NCBI GenBank assembly: GCA_903632075.3
Contig: CAHIKZ030003468.1
Span: 26,813-90,812, forward strand
Reading direction: 5' to 3'
Source: Acanthosepion pharaonis
Lineage: Eukaryota > Mollusca > Cephalopoda > Sepiida > Sepiidae
DNA length: 64,000 nucleotides
Shown: positions 1 through 11,529 of the stretch, piece after piece
How positions within the stretch are numbered: the stretch's first letter is position 1
Layout of the letters: the number at the start of each line of letters is the position of its first letter
Notes under the pieces: model-generated
The model's database searches: none
What the model saw: the letters and a program-made list of their open reading frames with translations, nothing else
What the model was told of the DNA's origin: nothing
Made by a program: the position numbers and the translations under genes

Positions 1-877
1 AGCAATATTGTATAATTAAGCTTTATTTTTAAATGAAAACTAATTTAATGCAAATAAATTATTCTATAATAATAGTAATAATAATTTTTATTAACCAATA
101 TCTTGTATTATAATATTACAATGTTTCTTCCATGGTCAAGGCTATGGGGAGCAGCGCTCTTCAGGAAATTGAATTAACTGCAGCATTTATTTATGTACAC
201 TGGTTAAAATTTTTTAATAAACCAATTTAAGTGTGTGATTAGAAAAAAAAAAAAAGAAAGGCATATTCTTATTAGATGAAGCATTGTCAGCCACTATAGG
301 TATAGATACTTCTACACTTGTATTAGTCTCTCTAGTCGAAGATCACCTCTTTTCACAATGTCAAGTCTATTGTGAACTTTTGATAACAGGTGAGACACAC
401 GACTAAATCCAACCAAATAATGCTCAACCAAATAGAAAATAAATTAATAAAATCATTTCAACAAACAAAACCAAGCAAGTGATCTATTGCTCTGGACACC
501 TAGCCATAGAGCAAGTAACCACTTACATTGACCAGCTATGTTATGACCCAAAATGCCTCCCTAATAACCTTCCTATTCCAATTCACTTTGGATTTCAGTG
601 TCACATTTTAACCTGTCAGATTTTTTTTTCTACCATTCGAGACATTCTGGATATTAATCATTAATTTTAATGTTCTTTCCTAATTCAGAATTTCTGCAAT
701 TATTGCTACAGTAAGTCCAAGGAAAAAATCACATGTTAATTCTCTTCGGGGACTCTAAAAACACTTATATACTGTCAAGGTTAGCAATAGCAGTAACAGC
801 TATTTTTATTTTTTTGGGAGTTACTTTTTTCTGAATATTATTTTCATTTTTGTTGATCAATTTACTGCCAAGTACAT
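1..877. other. AT-rich stretch, no gene seen
   Basis: No coding region or RNA gene is supported here. A poly(A) run near 242-255 with its flank (GTGTGATTA then AAAGGCATATT) recurs near 985-1015. A segment at about 499-565 (CACCTAGCCAT...CATTGACCAGC) recurs at about 1139-1205. This suggests an old local duplication of roughly 700 bp spacing. The short open frame at 479-664 covers the first of these copies and is not conserved as protein in the second, so I do not call it. Confidence 0.5.
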
Positions 878-970
878 TAATGCCACTAAGATGCAAGGAA
901 AGATTTTAGGAGTAACTGAAAACCCAATCCTAAACTGGAAACAAAGGATAAACTGCTACTCCTGTTCAAA
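878..970 (-). repeat. Isolated degenerate unit of the 134-bp LINE-tail repeat
   Basis: The segment reads CACTAAGATGCAAGGAAAG...ACCCAATCCTAAACTGGAAAC and matches the unit of the array that begins near 1620. It lies about 650 bp upstream of that array. The strand is given as that of the parent LINE, whose 3' end reads on the opposite strand (see 61650-61915). Confidence 0.7.
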
Positions 971-1225
971 AGACAGGGGAGTGGTGTGATTAAAAAAAAA
1001 AAAGGAAGAAAGGCATATTTATTCAAAGAAATAACTTGCAAGTTCTTGTTTTGCTTGCCAGCAGTCTCCTGCAAAGTTTAATTATATAACATTTCTTTGA
1101 TTATTAAAACCTCAAAAATTTTTATTAGTAAAAACAGACACCTAGCCATGGTGCAAGACGGGTTGGTTACCCAGCAACCGCCTACATTGACCAGCCATTA
1201 TGACACAGAATATCACCCTAATGAC

Positions 1226-1619
1226 TTTACAACCTTGATGCAGGACCGTGGGTGTCGGCAGGATAGACTTAAGAACGTAGGACAAACCTATTCAGGAGAA
1301 AAAAAAAAATCTTAGAACAAGAATGAGATGTGAGAATTATAGGGTTGAAATTAAAAATCATAGGGAAGTGTGATTTGGACGAAAACTTATTACTTGATCT
1401 ATTTAGAAAAATAAGTAAAAAATGAGTAAATAAAATTTAAAGTTCAAAATGGAATGTTAGAAGTATAGAGTTTTAGTAGACTTTAGAAGCAACTATTGGG
1501 ATAAACCTTATTACTCCTCTATTCAAAGCAATTTATAATGTAACTAAAAAAATATATTTTGGGGGAAAGAGAAAAAATAAATGGAACCCAAATTCTAATT
1601 AAACAGAAACAATTTAAGT
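1226..1619. other. AT-rich stretch, nothing recognised
   Basis: Between the duplicated segment ending near 1225 and the 134-bp array I see only AT-rich sequence with short poly(A) runs. No open frame has protein-like composition. Confidence 0.5.
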
Positions 1620-2400
1620 TTTAATATTCACCCCAAGCAAGAAGCAACTGATTACCCAAGGGAAATATGGTTTTTTAGAAAACATCATATCAAAAAAAGA
1701 AATTTTTAAAGGAAAGAAACCCTCTAAACAGGAAACAAGGGTTCAAAACCTATTAAAAAATTCAGGGAAACAAGTGATAATGCCACTAAGATGCAAGTGG
1801 CTACTGGGAGATGAAAGAGAATGAAAAAAGACTTTAGAAGGAACCAGAAACCCAATCCTAAACAGGAAACAATAAACGAAAAACCTCTATTCACCCCAAG
1901 CAAGGTGATTATGCCACTAAGATGCAAGGGCTACTGGGAGTGAAAGAAAAAGAAAAAGACTTTAGAAGGAACCAGAAACCCAATCCTAAACAGAAACAAA
2001 AATAAAACTCTACTAATAAACCTCTGGTCAAGGTGATACTGCCACTATTCAGCATGTGGGATTAAACAATAAAGAAATAATACTTTAGAAATACTAGAAA
2101 ACCCAATCCTAAACAGGAAACAGGGATAAACCTCAAGCTATTCACCCCAATGCTTTGATACTGCCACTAATTCTTAAGATAATAAAAAAGAGAACTTTAG
2201 AAGGAAACAGAAACCCAATCCTAAACAGGAAACAAGGATAAACCTTTCCTCTATTCACCCCAAGCAAGGTGATAATGCCACTAAGATGCAAGAGGCTACT
2301 GGGAGTGAAGGAGAATGAAAAAGACTTTAAAAGGACATGAAAACCCAATCCTAAACAGGAAACAAGGGATAAATCTATTTTAGGAGAACTGAATTTTTTC
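1620..2400 (-). repeat. 134-bp tandem repeat derived from a LINE 3' end, degenerate array
   Basis: About five to six decayed units, each containing CACCCCAAGCAAGGTGATAA, TGCCACTAAGATGCAAG, CTACTGGGAGTGAAAGAG, and CCCAATCCTAAACAGGAAAC. Units here are about 128-134 bp with many small gaps. The same unit forms the arrays at 62060-62400 and 62430-62780. In reverse complement the unit contains CTTAGTGGCATTATCACCTTGCTTGGGGTGA broken into pieces, which closely matches the terminal 3' UTR of the LINE fragment at 61650-61915 (AGTGGCTTTACTGCC, then CTTGCTTGGGGTGA). The array is therefore best read as a tandem expansion of a LINE tail. Small minus-strand open frames in it are shadows. Confidence 0.85.
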
Positions 2401-2640
2401 ATGTAACCAGAAATTCAGGAAACAAGATATAAAATATTTATTTAAAATTTGCCAGGACGATTTGTAATCAACCCTTATGAGCAAGTTCAAACCTAATAAA
2501 CCTAAAATCCTTTTACATTTCTACTGCTCTTTCTGATACTATTCTGAGCATAAATATTGCATTCCTTGAACCAATTTCTTTTGGGAAAATGCAACAATTT
2601 TATGCGGTCTAATTCTGCTACGTACTCAAATTCAAATCAG

Positions 2641-2965
2641 AAATTAATTTACTGCAACTGGCATTTCAAATTGGCCACACATCTAGGTACGAACTGGGCT
2701 TGACGTTGGTTAATACAGGAACCGGCATTTCAATGCAATGCGGTCTGCTCCAAATAATATTTTTGTAAGTACTCGCAGACGTCATTGAGAATTTGATGTT
2801 TATGGCTCCCCCCTGGTGGCTAATATGTGTATGACAAATGCAAAGACAACGTGATTCTTTTAATGTCTGGATTTTCCCGGTGACCGGAAAAAAGTCATAG
2901 GTTAAATGTCGTGGAAGGAAAGTTTATAAAACTTTGGTTTCAGGCAAGGAAATTGTCAGCTAGAT
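2641..2965 (-). mobile_element. 5S-rRNA-derived SINE-like element with upstream block X
   Basis: On the minus strand, 2755-2641 resembles the 3' two thirds of 5S rRNA, including CAAGCCCAGTTCGTACCTAG and GTGGCCAATTTGAAATGCC, which correspond to the internal control region of 5S. The adjoining 2760-2965 (block X, with CCCCTGGTGGCTAATATG and GGTGACCGGAAAAAAGTC) is found again beside a 5S-like segment at 11835-12169, in the opposite orientation but with the same internal order. Two loci sharing the same junction show that X plus 5S moved as one unit. 5S-headed SINEs (class SINE3) are known in animals. This copy is decayed. Confidence 0.75.
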
Positions 2966-3088
2966 GTCTACTTTATACAGTTAAAGAAAAAAAAAGATAA
3001 ACGTTCGGTTTAGCTTCCTATATACGCTTTAAGCAGAGATCCTCATTAAAAATGTCAGAAAAGTTTTGTAATGGTTAATAACTAACTT

Positions 3089-3205
3089 ACAACAGCTGGT
3101 ATTCCTAAATGGTTACCCATCTAGGTACTGACCAGGCTTGATGTTGCTTAACTTCAGTGATAGTATAGGAAACTGGTGCCTCAATGTCATGTGGCCATTA
3201 CCTTC
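3089..3205 (-). mobile_element. 5S-rRNA-derived repeat copy
   Basis: Read on the minus strand: GAAGTTAAGCAACATCAAGC, CTGGTCAGTACCTAGATGGG, TAACCATTTAGGAATACCAG, CTGTTGTAAG. This tracks animal 5S rRNA from about position 45 to the 3' end (…AGCTAAGCAGGGTCGGGCCTGGTTAGTACTTGGATGGG… in the family, quoted in general terms). The 5' third of 5S is much more diverged (GGCCACATGACATTGAGGC). No block X or tRNA-like segment adjoins it. It is a pseudo-5S or SINE head, not a functional gene. Confidence 0.8.
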
Positions 3206-3479
3206 ATCTGTACATATATCTTTATACTGTATTATATATACAGTTGTCTGTCTGTATGTGCATGTGTCCGACTAAAATTAAAAATCTACACTAATTGTAA
3301 CAAAGTAAATATATATATACAGACTCATCACCCAAGCCAGATTTTTGTAAAAAGAATTATCACTGTAAGATTTGTATTTAAGAAGTTACTTTAAAATTAA
3401 ACTACATCAAACAGTGCATTTGAAATTCTCAGAATTAAAAAGTAAAAATGAACAGTAATAATTCTCACTATTTACATTA

Positions 3480-4080
3480 TTTGGACTATTGACTAATATG
3501 TCGCCATATTACAACGTTTCAGCCGTTGTACGCTCCAGCCTTCTTCAGGTGGTTGGAATGTCAAACTGAACCGTTTATTTCACTCACTGGTTTTAGTTCC
3601 ATGTGCCATGTTTAATGGATGTCAGTTGTCAGTTATCTCCTGTTAATTCCCCTCTCCAAGTTCTCAGCTGCCTTAACCGGGTATTGAACTCACTCTTTGG
3701 GTCCTGTCACTGGATCTAACTAATGCCTTTATCCACTGTGCCATTTTCCTTTGACGACATCTGTGTATGAATTTCTGGGTATTATAAGCCTAATGTCATC
3801 AGCAACCATTTTTTTACAAGTGCTTATATTGCAATTTTTTGCTGTTATCATTTTGTTTTTACCAGAGCTCATATTGCAATTTTTGTTGTTATTATCGCTT
3901 TTCTCTGGCACTCCTTATTACTGGTTCCCATATTTTATTCATTTCTATGCTTGGTCAGCTCAGGGGATTTTTGTGGCCTAAATGTTGTAATAAATATGGC
4001 GACAAAGATGAGGACACTAGTCCGAATAATGTAAATAGTGGGCATAATACCTCATCTCAGAAATATAGACAGTAATAGTT
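3480..4080 (-). repeat. Dispersed repeat with hammerhead-like motif, near full copy
   Basis: Reads on the minus strand. Landmarks are GTCCGAATAATG/GGACTATTGAC at the two ends, CCTGAAGAAGGCTGG near 3540, TTGGAATGTCAAACTGAACC, CATGTGCCATGTTTAATGG and GTAATAAATATGGCGACAAA. The same family occurs at 7715-7915, 15600-15920, 16170-16414, 20575-20665 and 54650-55125. Near one end every copy has a CTGANGA box, a short stem and a GAAAC/GAAA box. I do not recognise coding sequence; the overlapping short frames are shadows. It may be the terminal region of a Penelope-like or similar retroelement, but I cannot show this. Confidence 0.7.
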
Positions 4081-4983
4081 CTTATACCCAATTATTATTA
4101 CTGCTTGTTTTTACTTTTTAATTCTGCTGATGCTTTCAGAATGCTATATGTGTTTTTAAAATTTCTATCCTCTTGAATTTATTTTCACATCTAAAATTTA
4201 TTTAATTTTAGTTATTTTCACCACTATAGTAAATAAAAAACTGAATATTAAAATAACAAAGTAAATTTAAAAGAAAGAAAATATTAAATAAAATTATTTG
4301 GCAAAAAGTTTAATATTTATTTATTCAAATATTTGAGTGTGTGCGTCTGGCTAAAACTAAAAAAAACCACAATTATTAACATGTGTATGTGTATTATTGA
4401 TTATTAATATTTTTCGGCCATAATAATTTTTTATTGAAACTTTAAAAAATAAACTTCATTGTTTTTCGGTTTTTAACTATTATAAAAATAAATAATTTTC
4501 AATTAAGTTTTAGTTAAGCGAAAACTATACCGAGTCTTATCTTGTCAAAAAATAAATTTAAATAAAATATAGTTTAATTCGTAAAACAAATATTCAACAC
4601 GACTAATGTTGATCGTAAGTAATGTCTCTCTCTGCTAATTTTTATTTAACTCACTTTTTTTTTCTTTTCAAATACAAATATAACTTGAAAATTTAAACAT
4701 AATCACTTTTCAAAACTAAATTCTCAATGTTTCTTGTTCACTTTCAAAATGGTAATTAAATTAATTCATGGAGAAATGTTTGCTTTTTTAATGTAATGTT
4801 TAAAAGTAAAACTGTAAAAATTATTTTCTATAAGATGGCTGAAAAGTGTCAATAATAAACTATTATTCAGAGATCTTGTGAGCAACACTGGATATCCCTG
4901 CTAGTTCTTTATAAGGAAAGGGCTAAAATAGAAGTGTCATACACTTTTGACTACATGGAATTAGAATCAGGATCAGAGCTCAA
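4081..4983. other. AT-rich stretch, no feature
   Basis: Very AT-rich sequence with no tandem structure, no recognisable element end and no protein-like frame. Confidence 0.5.
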
Positions 4984-7345
4984 AGTGTATAGAGCCAGAG
5001 TGTTGGGATAAAAAGAAAGGAGATGGAATCAAACTAGTAATAAAATAAAGTAATAGAGTGTAGAGCCAGAGATAAAAAGCAACAATAATAAGATGGAATC
5101 AAACTAGTAATAAAATAAAAGTAATAATGAAGAGTGTATAGAGCCAGAGTGTTGGGATAAAAAAGCAACAATAATAAGATGGAATCAAACTAGTAATAAA
5201 AATAATAGTAATAATGAAGAGTGTATAACAGAGTGTTGGGATAAAAAGCAAAAAAGATGGAATCAAAGTAATAAAATAATAGTAATAATGAATTAAGGCC
5301 TTTGTTAAAAAAAAAACAATAATAAGATGGAATCAAACTAGTAATAAAATAATAGTAATAATGAAGAGTGTATAGAGCCAGAGTGTTGGGATAAAAAGCA
5401 ATAATAATAAGATGGATCAAAACTAGTAATAAAATAAAAGTAATAATGAAGAGTGTATAGAGCCAGAGTGTTGGGATAAAAGCAATAATAATAAGATGGA
5501 ATCAAACTAGTAATAAAATAATAGTAATAATGAAGAGTGTATAGAGCCAGAGTGTTGGGATAAAAAGCAACAATAATAAGATGGAATCAAACTAGTAATA
5601 AAATAATAGTAATAATGAAGAGTATATAGAGCCTAGGGTTGGGATAAAAAGCAACAATAATAAAGATGGAATCAAACTAGTAATAAAATAATAGTAATAA
5701 TGAAGAGTGTATAGAGCCAGAGTGTTGGGATAAAAAGCAACAAATAATAAGATGAATCAAACTAGTAATAAAATAATAGTAATAATGAAGAGTGTATAGA
5801 GCCAGAGTGTTTCAAAAAAGCAATAATAATAAGATGGAATCAAACTAGTAATAAAATAATAGTAATAATGAAGAGTGTATAGAGCCAGAGTGTTGGGATA
5901 AAAAGCAACAATAATAAGATGGAATCAAACTAGTAATAAAATAATAGTAATAATGAAGAGTGTATAGAGCCAGAGTGTTGGGATAAAAAGCAATAATAAT
6001 AAGATGGAATCAAACTAGTAATAAAATAATAGTAATAATGAAGAGTGTATAGAGCCAGAGTGTTGGGATAAAAAGCAATAATAATAAGATGGAATCAAAC
6101 TAGTAATAAAATAATAGTAATAATGAAGAGTGTATAGAGCCAGAGTGTTGGGATAAAAAGCAACAATAATAAGATGGAATCAAACTAGTAATAAAATAAT
6201 AGTAATAATGAAGAGTGTTTTAGAGCCAGAGTGTTGGGATAAAAAGCAATAATAATAAGATGGAATCAAACTAGTAATAAAATAATAGTAATAATGAAGA
6301 GTGTATAGAGCCAGAGTGTTGGGATAAAAAAGCAATAATAATAAGATGGAATCAAACTAGTAATAAAATAATAGTAATAATGAAGAGTGTATAGAGCCAG
6401 AGTGTTGGGATAAAAAGCAATAATAATAAGATGGAATCAAACTAGTAATAAAATAATAGTAATAATGAAGAGTGTATAGAGCCAAGTGTTGGGATAAAAA
6501 GCAACAATAATAAGATGGAATCAAACTAGTAATAAAATAATAGTTATAATGAAGAGTGTATAGAGCCAGAGGGTTGGGATAAAAAGCAATAATAATAAGA
6601 TGGAATCAAACTAGTAATAAAATAATAGTAATAATGAAGAGTGTATAGAGCCATAGGGTTGGGATAAAAGCAATAATAATAATAAGATGGAATCAAACTA
6701 GTAATAAAATAATAGTAATAATGAAGAGTGTATAGAGCCAGAGTGTTGGGATAAAAAGCAACAATAATAAGATGGAATCAAACTAGTAATAAAATAATAG
6801 TAATAATGAAGAGTGTATAGAGCCAGAGTGTTGGGATAAAAAAGCAATAATAATAAGATGGAATCAAACTAGTAATAAAATAATAGTAATAAGAGTGTAT
6901 AGAGCCAGAGTGTTGGGATAAAAAGCAACAATAATAAGATGGAATCAAACTAGTAATAAAATAATAGTTAATAGTGTATAAGTGTTGGGATAAAAAGCAA
7001 TAAGGATGGAAAAAAAGTAATAAAATAATAGTAATAATGAAGAGTGTATAGAGCCATGGTTGGGATAAAAAATAATAATAAGATGGAATTTTTTAATTTG
7101 TATAGAGGCAGAGTGTTGGGATATTGTCATAATAAGATTTCAAATAGTAATAAAATAATAGTAATAATTTTATAGAGCTTTGGGAAAAAAGCAAGAATAA
7201 GATGGAATCAAACTAGTAATAAAATAATAGTAATAACGAAGAGTGTATAGAGCCAAGTATGTTGGGATAAAAAGCAACAATATTAATAAGATGGAATCAA
7301 ACTAGTAATAAAATAGTAATAATAGAATGTATTGAGCCATCAGAA
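4984..7345. repeat. 85-bp satellite array, about 27 units
   Basis: The unit contains GAAGAGTGTATAGAGCCAGA, GTGTTGGGATAAAAAGCAAC, AATAATAAGATGGAATCAAA and CTAGTAATAAAATAATAG. I measured 85 bp by counting one unit near 5530. Most units differ by single bases or 1-3 bp gaps; units near 6960-7190 are strongly degraded. The period is not a multiple of three, so the open frames on the minus strand are short and meaningless. The same unit appears in short arrays at 9395-9540 and 18536-18900, so it is a dispersed satellite rather than a single local expansion. Confidence 0.95.
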
Positions 7346-7714
7346 AAAATTCAGATAATTTTTTATCTTTGTTAGGGGAAAAAACAAAAATGAATAGCAG
7401 TTTTTTTTTTTTTAATTTCTGGTATTGTCATCAGCCTTTCTATTTTTTTTCATCTTTAAGGATCTCGATGTTTAAAAGAGAACAGATCCTTCATGTCAAA
7501 TTTTTGTTTCCAACAAAAATTTTTTTTTCTTGTACCTAAAGCTTTTTGAATGATTTGGATCTCGATGTTTCCTTAACCTTTGTCAAAAAATGAACATTTA
7601 ATTTCCCCACCTGCTTGTAGTGTCCCCTGATGTAAACCATTTTGGACTCATTTGTATTTCCATTATAGATTAAGTGAACAAAAAAAAAAGTAAAAATGAA
7701 GGAAAAGAGAAACT
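7346..7714. other. No feature seen
   Basis: AT-rich sequence with a poly(T) run near 7400 and a repeated short phrase GGATCTCGATGTTT at about 7461 and 7558. No element ends or coding frame are supported. Confidence 0.45.
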
Positions 7715-7915
7715 ATTCGGACTATTGTCCTCATCTTTGTCGCCATACTTATTACAACACTTCGGCCTTCTTCAGGTAGTTGGAATGTCAAACTTAATCC
7801 ATTATTTTGCTCACTGGAGTAGACTGTTCTAGTTCCATGTGCCATGTTTAATGGATGTCAGTTATCTCCTGTTAATTCCCCTCTCCAAGTTCTCCATTGC
7901 CTTAACCTGTCACTG
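7715..7915 (-). repeat. Dispersed hammerhead-like repeat, partial copy
   Basis: Contains CGGACTATTGTCCTCATCTT, TGTCGCCATACTTATTACAA, CTTCTTCAGGTAGTTGGAAT and CATGTGCCATGTTTAATGG. In this copy the loop between the two sides of the short stem is missing (reverse complement CTGAAGAAGGCCGAAG). A TATC microsatellite follows directly. Confidence 0.75.
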
Positions 7916-7927
7916 GATCTAACTAAC

Positions 7928-7966
7928 ACCTCTATCTATCTATCTATCTATCTATATAGATAAGTG
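7928..7966. repeat. (TATC)n microsatellite
   Basis: About seven TATC units, directly after the dispersed repeat. Confidence 0.9.
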
Positions 7967-7990
7967 TGAATTCACCCTTGCTAATTGAAT

Positions 7991-8085
7991 GCTCCTCTGT
8001 GGCCAAATCGATTAAATGCATGTCAAGCTAAATGACGGTTCTGTATAGGATACAGGTTTGAATCCTATCGGAAGACGAATATTTT
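7991..8085 (+). repeat. tRNA-like sequence, probable SINE head or tRNA pseudogene
   Basis: TGGCCAAATCG at 8000-8010 fits the pol III A-box consensus TRGYNNARNNG. GGTTTGAATCC at 8055-8065 is one mismatch from the B box and sits in a T-arm-like hairpin (CAGG/CCTA around TTTGAAT). A long variable region lies between, as in class II tRNAs such as tRNA-Ser. The acceptor stem does not pair well and the base before the anticodon is wrong, so I do not call a functional tRNA. Confidence 0.5.
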
Positions 8086-8104
8086 CTATGAAAATTTCTT
8101 ACAC

Positions 8105-8775
8105 ATTCACTACACTTTGATCAGAGCCCAATGACGAAAGAGTGAAGAAATATCGATGGAAACAAAATTGATCATTATATTGCCATTAACCAGACTTACA
8201 CTTTGGAAAGATCTTGATGGCCAAAGAGTGACAAAAAGTGTAACCCAAGGACAATTTGTTTATCAATCTATTACTATTATGGCTTGGTCAATGGAAACCA
8301 AACTTATCCTTCTGTTACTGATTACCATTCTGGCTTGTGTCCACTTCTGTCTTTTTCAATTAGGAGAACAGATACTACACCTTGATCAGAGCCTGAATAG
8401 CAAGAGGTGTAATTGAACGAGAACTGGGTCGATGGAAATCAAATTTATCCTTCTATTACCCATTACAATTCTCACTAGTGCTCCACTTTGGCTTTTTCAA
8501 TAAGAAGAACAGATACTACACTTTGATCAGAGCCTCAAGAAGTGTAATTGAAGGAGCACTTGGTCAATGGTAACCAAATTTCTCTTTCTGTTATCCATTA
8601 CCATTATGGCTTGTGCTCCACTTTGGCTTTTTCAATTAGGAGAACAGATACTACACCTTGATCAGAGCCCAATGGCCAAATAGTGAGAAGCGTAATTAAA
8701 GGAGCACTTGGTCGACGGAAATCAAATTTATCCTTCTGTTACCCATTACCATAACGTTCTGGCTTTGTCAGGCAT
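8105..8775. repeat. About 139-bp tandem repeat, 4-5 units
   Basis: The landmark GAACAGATACTACACCTTGA recurs at about 8365, 8506 and 8642, giving spacings of 141 and 136 bp. Other shared phrases are CCTTCTGTTACCCATTACCA and GCACTTGGTCAATGG. Units are diverged by substitutions and gaps. No coding role is seen. Confidence 0.9.
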
Positions 8776-9394
8776 GCTTTTTGACCTCACTGTCATTTTC
8801 TACGGCTCTTAGTTGCCTTCAAAACAAGCTGAACGTTTTCCAAGATAATCTGTTAGAGCTGATGCAACTTAGCTGCAGTAATATGATTAAGTTGGCTAAT
8901 GTACATCCATGTGATAAATGAGAGTTGAACTATTTGCCTTGGCGAGTTGAGAATGCTGCTTATTGAGGACCAAACGCTCACATGTCTACAGGAATATAAT
9001 AAGATTTGAGCAGTTCAGGAATTAATCTCCTTAAAAAGTCTCTTAGAATCCAAGCCAGAGAGAAGAGTTTAAACTGTTATTACCTCCCCACTGCCCGAAG
9101 AGATTTACCGATGGCTGGAGGGGGTGTGTAATTAGGACTATATTTTTTTTTTTTTTTTTTTTTCCTGTTGGGTTGAATACAATGAACTCAGAGTTGGGGT
9201 ACCAAGAATGTATAAAAGAAAGAAAATAAATGAGGGACTTGTATAATTTTTTAAAAATTTCTTTTTTCATTTCTCTTTTCCTTCTTACAACTTCCTATAG
9301 GCTAAAAGGCTTAGCAACGAAGAACAATAGAGCATGTGCCTTGTAAAAAAGAAAGCACCAACAATAATAATACTAAAATGGAGGAAAACAAATA
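8776..9394. other. No recognised feature; poly(T) at 9141-9163
   Basis: Mixed-composition sequence with a 23-bp T run that could be the reverse-complement tail of a retrocopy, but I cannot find a matching target duplication. The 75-codon minus frame across it is not protein-like. Confidence 0.4.
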
Positions 9395-9540
9395 ATACTA
9401 ATAATGAAGATTGTATAGAGCCAGAGTGTTGGGATAAAAAGCAACAATAATAAGATGGAATAAAACTAGTAATAATGAAGATTGTATAGAGCCAGAGTGT
9501 TGGGATAAAAAGAACAATAATAAGATGGAATAAAAGTAGC
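9395..9540. repeat. 85-bp satellite, two-unit outpost
   Basis: Two units sharing GTATAGAGCCAGAGTGTTGG and AATAATAAGATGGAATAAAA with the 4984-7345 array, about 2 kb beyond its end. Confidence 0.9.
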
Positions 9541-9706
9541 CTGATGTGCCTTAACTGATTTGGCCACAGAAATAAATATTCAGGCCGGTAAATGTTGTTT
9601 AATACTGTTTATTATGAAGAGAGCATTTACTTAAATATTTGTATCTATAAAAAAATGTATAAACATAATAATGTCTTAAAATAATTGTCGGACTTTGTCC
9701 ATTTCA

Positions 9707-9752
9707 TAATATATATATATATATACATATATATTATGTATATATATATATG
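9707..9752. repeat. (TA)n microsatellite, imperfect
   Basis: Interrupted TA dinucleotide tract. Confidence 0.9.
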
Positions 9753-10439
9753 TACTAATGTAAAATTTCAGATGCAACTAAAAATATATCTGTAAAAGGA
9801 CTAATGAACTTTATACAGACAAGTAAGGATATTATTATTTTATTTAAATTATGTCATTTACAATATTCCATAATTTACCGAGCTTTTTCAGTTCTCCTTA
9901 GGAATATGTTTGAGTGTTTCTTAAATTTAAAATTTTGAAAAACCAACAACCTTTTTACTTTTGTTTATAAACACTCGTTCCAAAAGTAAATCCTTCCATT
10001 TCCCCCTTGATAAAGTCTATCAGGGGACGAAATGCGGCAGCTAAGATAAGTTTTTCTTTGTTTTCATATGAAAAGTAAGCATGTCTCACCTTTACCTTCC
10101 CTAGCAAAAATCAGTTACCATAATATTTAATCAAGCACCTATCTCTCAGACAACATCAGAAATATTGAACTATGAAGTAAAATTAACCAGGGAGAAGACG
10201 GCAACAAGTGATGGGGAAATTAGAATAGCAAAGAGGTGTAAATGATTTTTATGTCTTCTCTTACATTACAGCTTTGTGTTTTGTCTCAGAAATCGATTTT
10301 ACACCCGAGACCTTAACCTTGTCTGTACTTTTGTGACAGCTTTTTTTTTTTTTTTAACCCAATATATACAACTGTAAGTACAAGAACCACTGCTCGCTTT
10401 TTGTATAAACTACTCCCACCTAATTTTGGTTTTTACATT
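9753..10439. other. No recognised feature
   Basis: No tandem structure, element ends or protein-like frame are evident. A T-run at 10341-10355 is the only simple repeat. Confidence 0.4.
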
Positions 10440-10975
10440 TTTTTTTTTTTAATTTTTTGTTTTACTTAGATTCTGAATATTTTTTCATTCCTTCTCTTCC
10501 ATTTTTTATTCTTTCTCCTTCATTTTTTAATTCCTTCTCTTCCATTTTTTATTCTTTCTCCTTCATTTTTTAATTCCTTCTCTTCCATTTTTTATTCTTT
10601 CTCCTTCATTTTTTAATTCCTTCTCTTCCATTTTTTATTCTTTCTCCTTCATTTTTTAATTCCTTCTCTTCCATTTTTTATTATTTCTCCTGCATTTTTT
10701 CATTCCTTCTTTCATTTTTTATTCTTTCTCCTGTATTTTTTCATTTCTTCTCTTTCATTTTGTATTCTTTCACCTTGATTTTTTGATTCCTTATCTTTCA
10801 TTTTGTATTCTTTCTACTTCATTTTTTCATTCCTTCTCTTTCATTTATTTTCATTTCTCATCTTTCATTTTTTATTCTCTTTCATTTCTTAAGTTTTTTC
10901 TCTTTCATTTTTACCTTTTCTTTCATATTTTTATTTTCACTTTTTATTCCTTCTTTCACTTTTTATCATTCAAAA
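10440..10975. repeat. Pyrimidine-rich 43-bp tandem repeat
   Basis: The unit is ATTCCTTCTCTTCCATTTTT followed by TATTCTTTCTCCTTCATTTTTTA; I counted 43 bp. The first four to five units (10480-10680) are nearly identical, and later units decay. The plus strand is almost free of purines apart from scattered A, so it is a homopyrimidine/homopurine-biased tract. The 69-codon plus frame is a low-complexity shadow. Confidence 0.9.
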
Positions 10976-11019
10976 AGATGCCTTTGAGATAGTAAAGAAT
11001 CAAGACATAACCTAAGAAC

Positions 11020-11190
11020 TACAAAAGACAGGAAATTGTGGAGAGCCATGATCGCCAACACCCTGAAAGGACAAGGCGAATAGAAGAAGGACCTCCTTTG
11101 TGTAAATGGTTGGAAAGATAGCAAAATTTACTAATAGCTACAAATGACAGGAAATTGTGGAGAGCCATGATTGCCAAAATGATGAGACCT
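11020..11190 (+). pseudogene. Two copies of a LINE ORF2 C-terminal tail (RKLWRAMIA type)
   Basis: The plus strand at about 11027-11085 reads K-D-R-K-L-W-R-A-M-I-A-N-T-L-K-G-Q-G-E then stop. A second, shorter copy (GGAAATTGTGGAGAGCCATGATTGCC) lies near 11149. This peptide is the extreme C-terminus of a non-LTR retrotransposon reverse transcriptase; the upstream part of the same domain is recognisable at 29175-29560. Only tails are present here. Related tails form an array at 22993-23410. Confidence 0.75.
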
Positions 11191-11194
11191 AGGA

Positions 11195-11520
11195 GAGGTT
11201 AACAAAAAACAGGAATTAAGAAAACAGAAGATAACGATTGACATTGCATTTAAAATTTTGAAAATCAAAGTTGATTGATAAGCAAAAAGCCGGAAAGAGA
11301 GAAGAAACGGTTAGCCTAGAACTTATGGTCACATTTGGCAATCTCAACAGTAAAATGATGGGACCTAGCTGCCAATCCAGTACTGCACTTCATAAAATCA
11401 CGGTACCAAAGAGGAAAGCTCATCAGAAAAATTACCATGAAAATATTTATAAAAAAAAGTCACAGGGAAGCTATATTACAACAGTGGGAAAGTGACTGAA
11501 GCCAAGATGCCAGGTCAGGA
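11195..11520 (-). pseudogene. LINE ORF2 3' end relic (jockey-like)
   Basis: The minus strand carries diverged remains of a LINE C-terminal region: a segment corresponding to FDFQNFKCNV-like sequence near 11240-11280, preceded by sequence shared with 40840-41290 and 56680-56960 (AAAATGATGGGACCTAGCTG, GCCAATCCAGTACTGC on the plus strand). The 74-codon plus frame here is antisense to it and is not a gene. Multiple frameshifts make this a dead fragment. Confidence 0.65.
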
Positions 11521-11529
11521 TTGATAACA

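Noticed and set aside
3089..3205. Functional 5S rRNA gene
   Set aside because: The 5' third is strongly diverged and several conserved positions are changed; there are many similarly decayed copies, and real 5S genes are usually in clean tandem arrays.
4984..7345. CRISPR array
   Set aside because: Repeats are directly adjacent 85-bp units without unique spacers, and the genome is animal.
7991..8085. Functional tRNA-Ser-like gene
   Set aside because: A- and B-box-like words are present, but the acceptor stem does not pair and the anticodon loop lacks the U before the anticodon.
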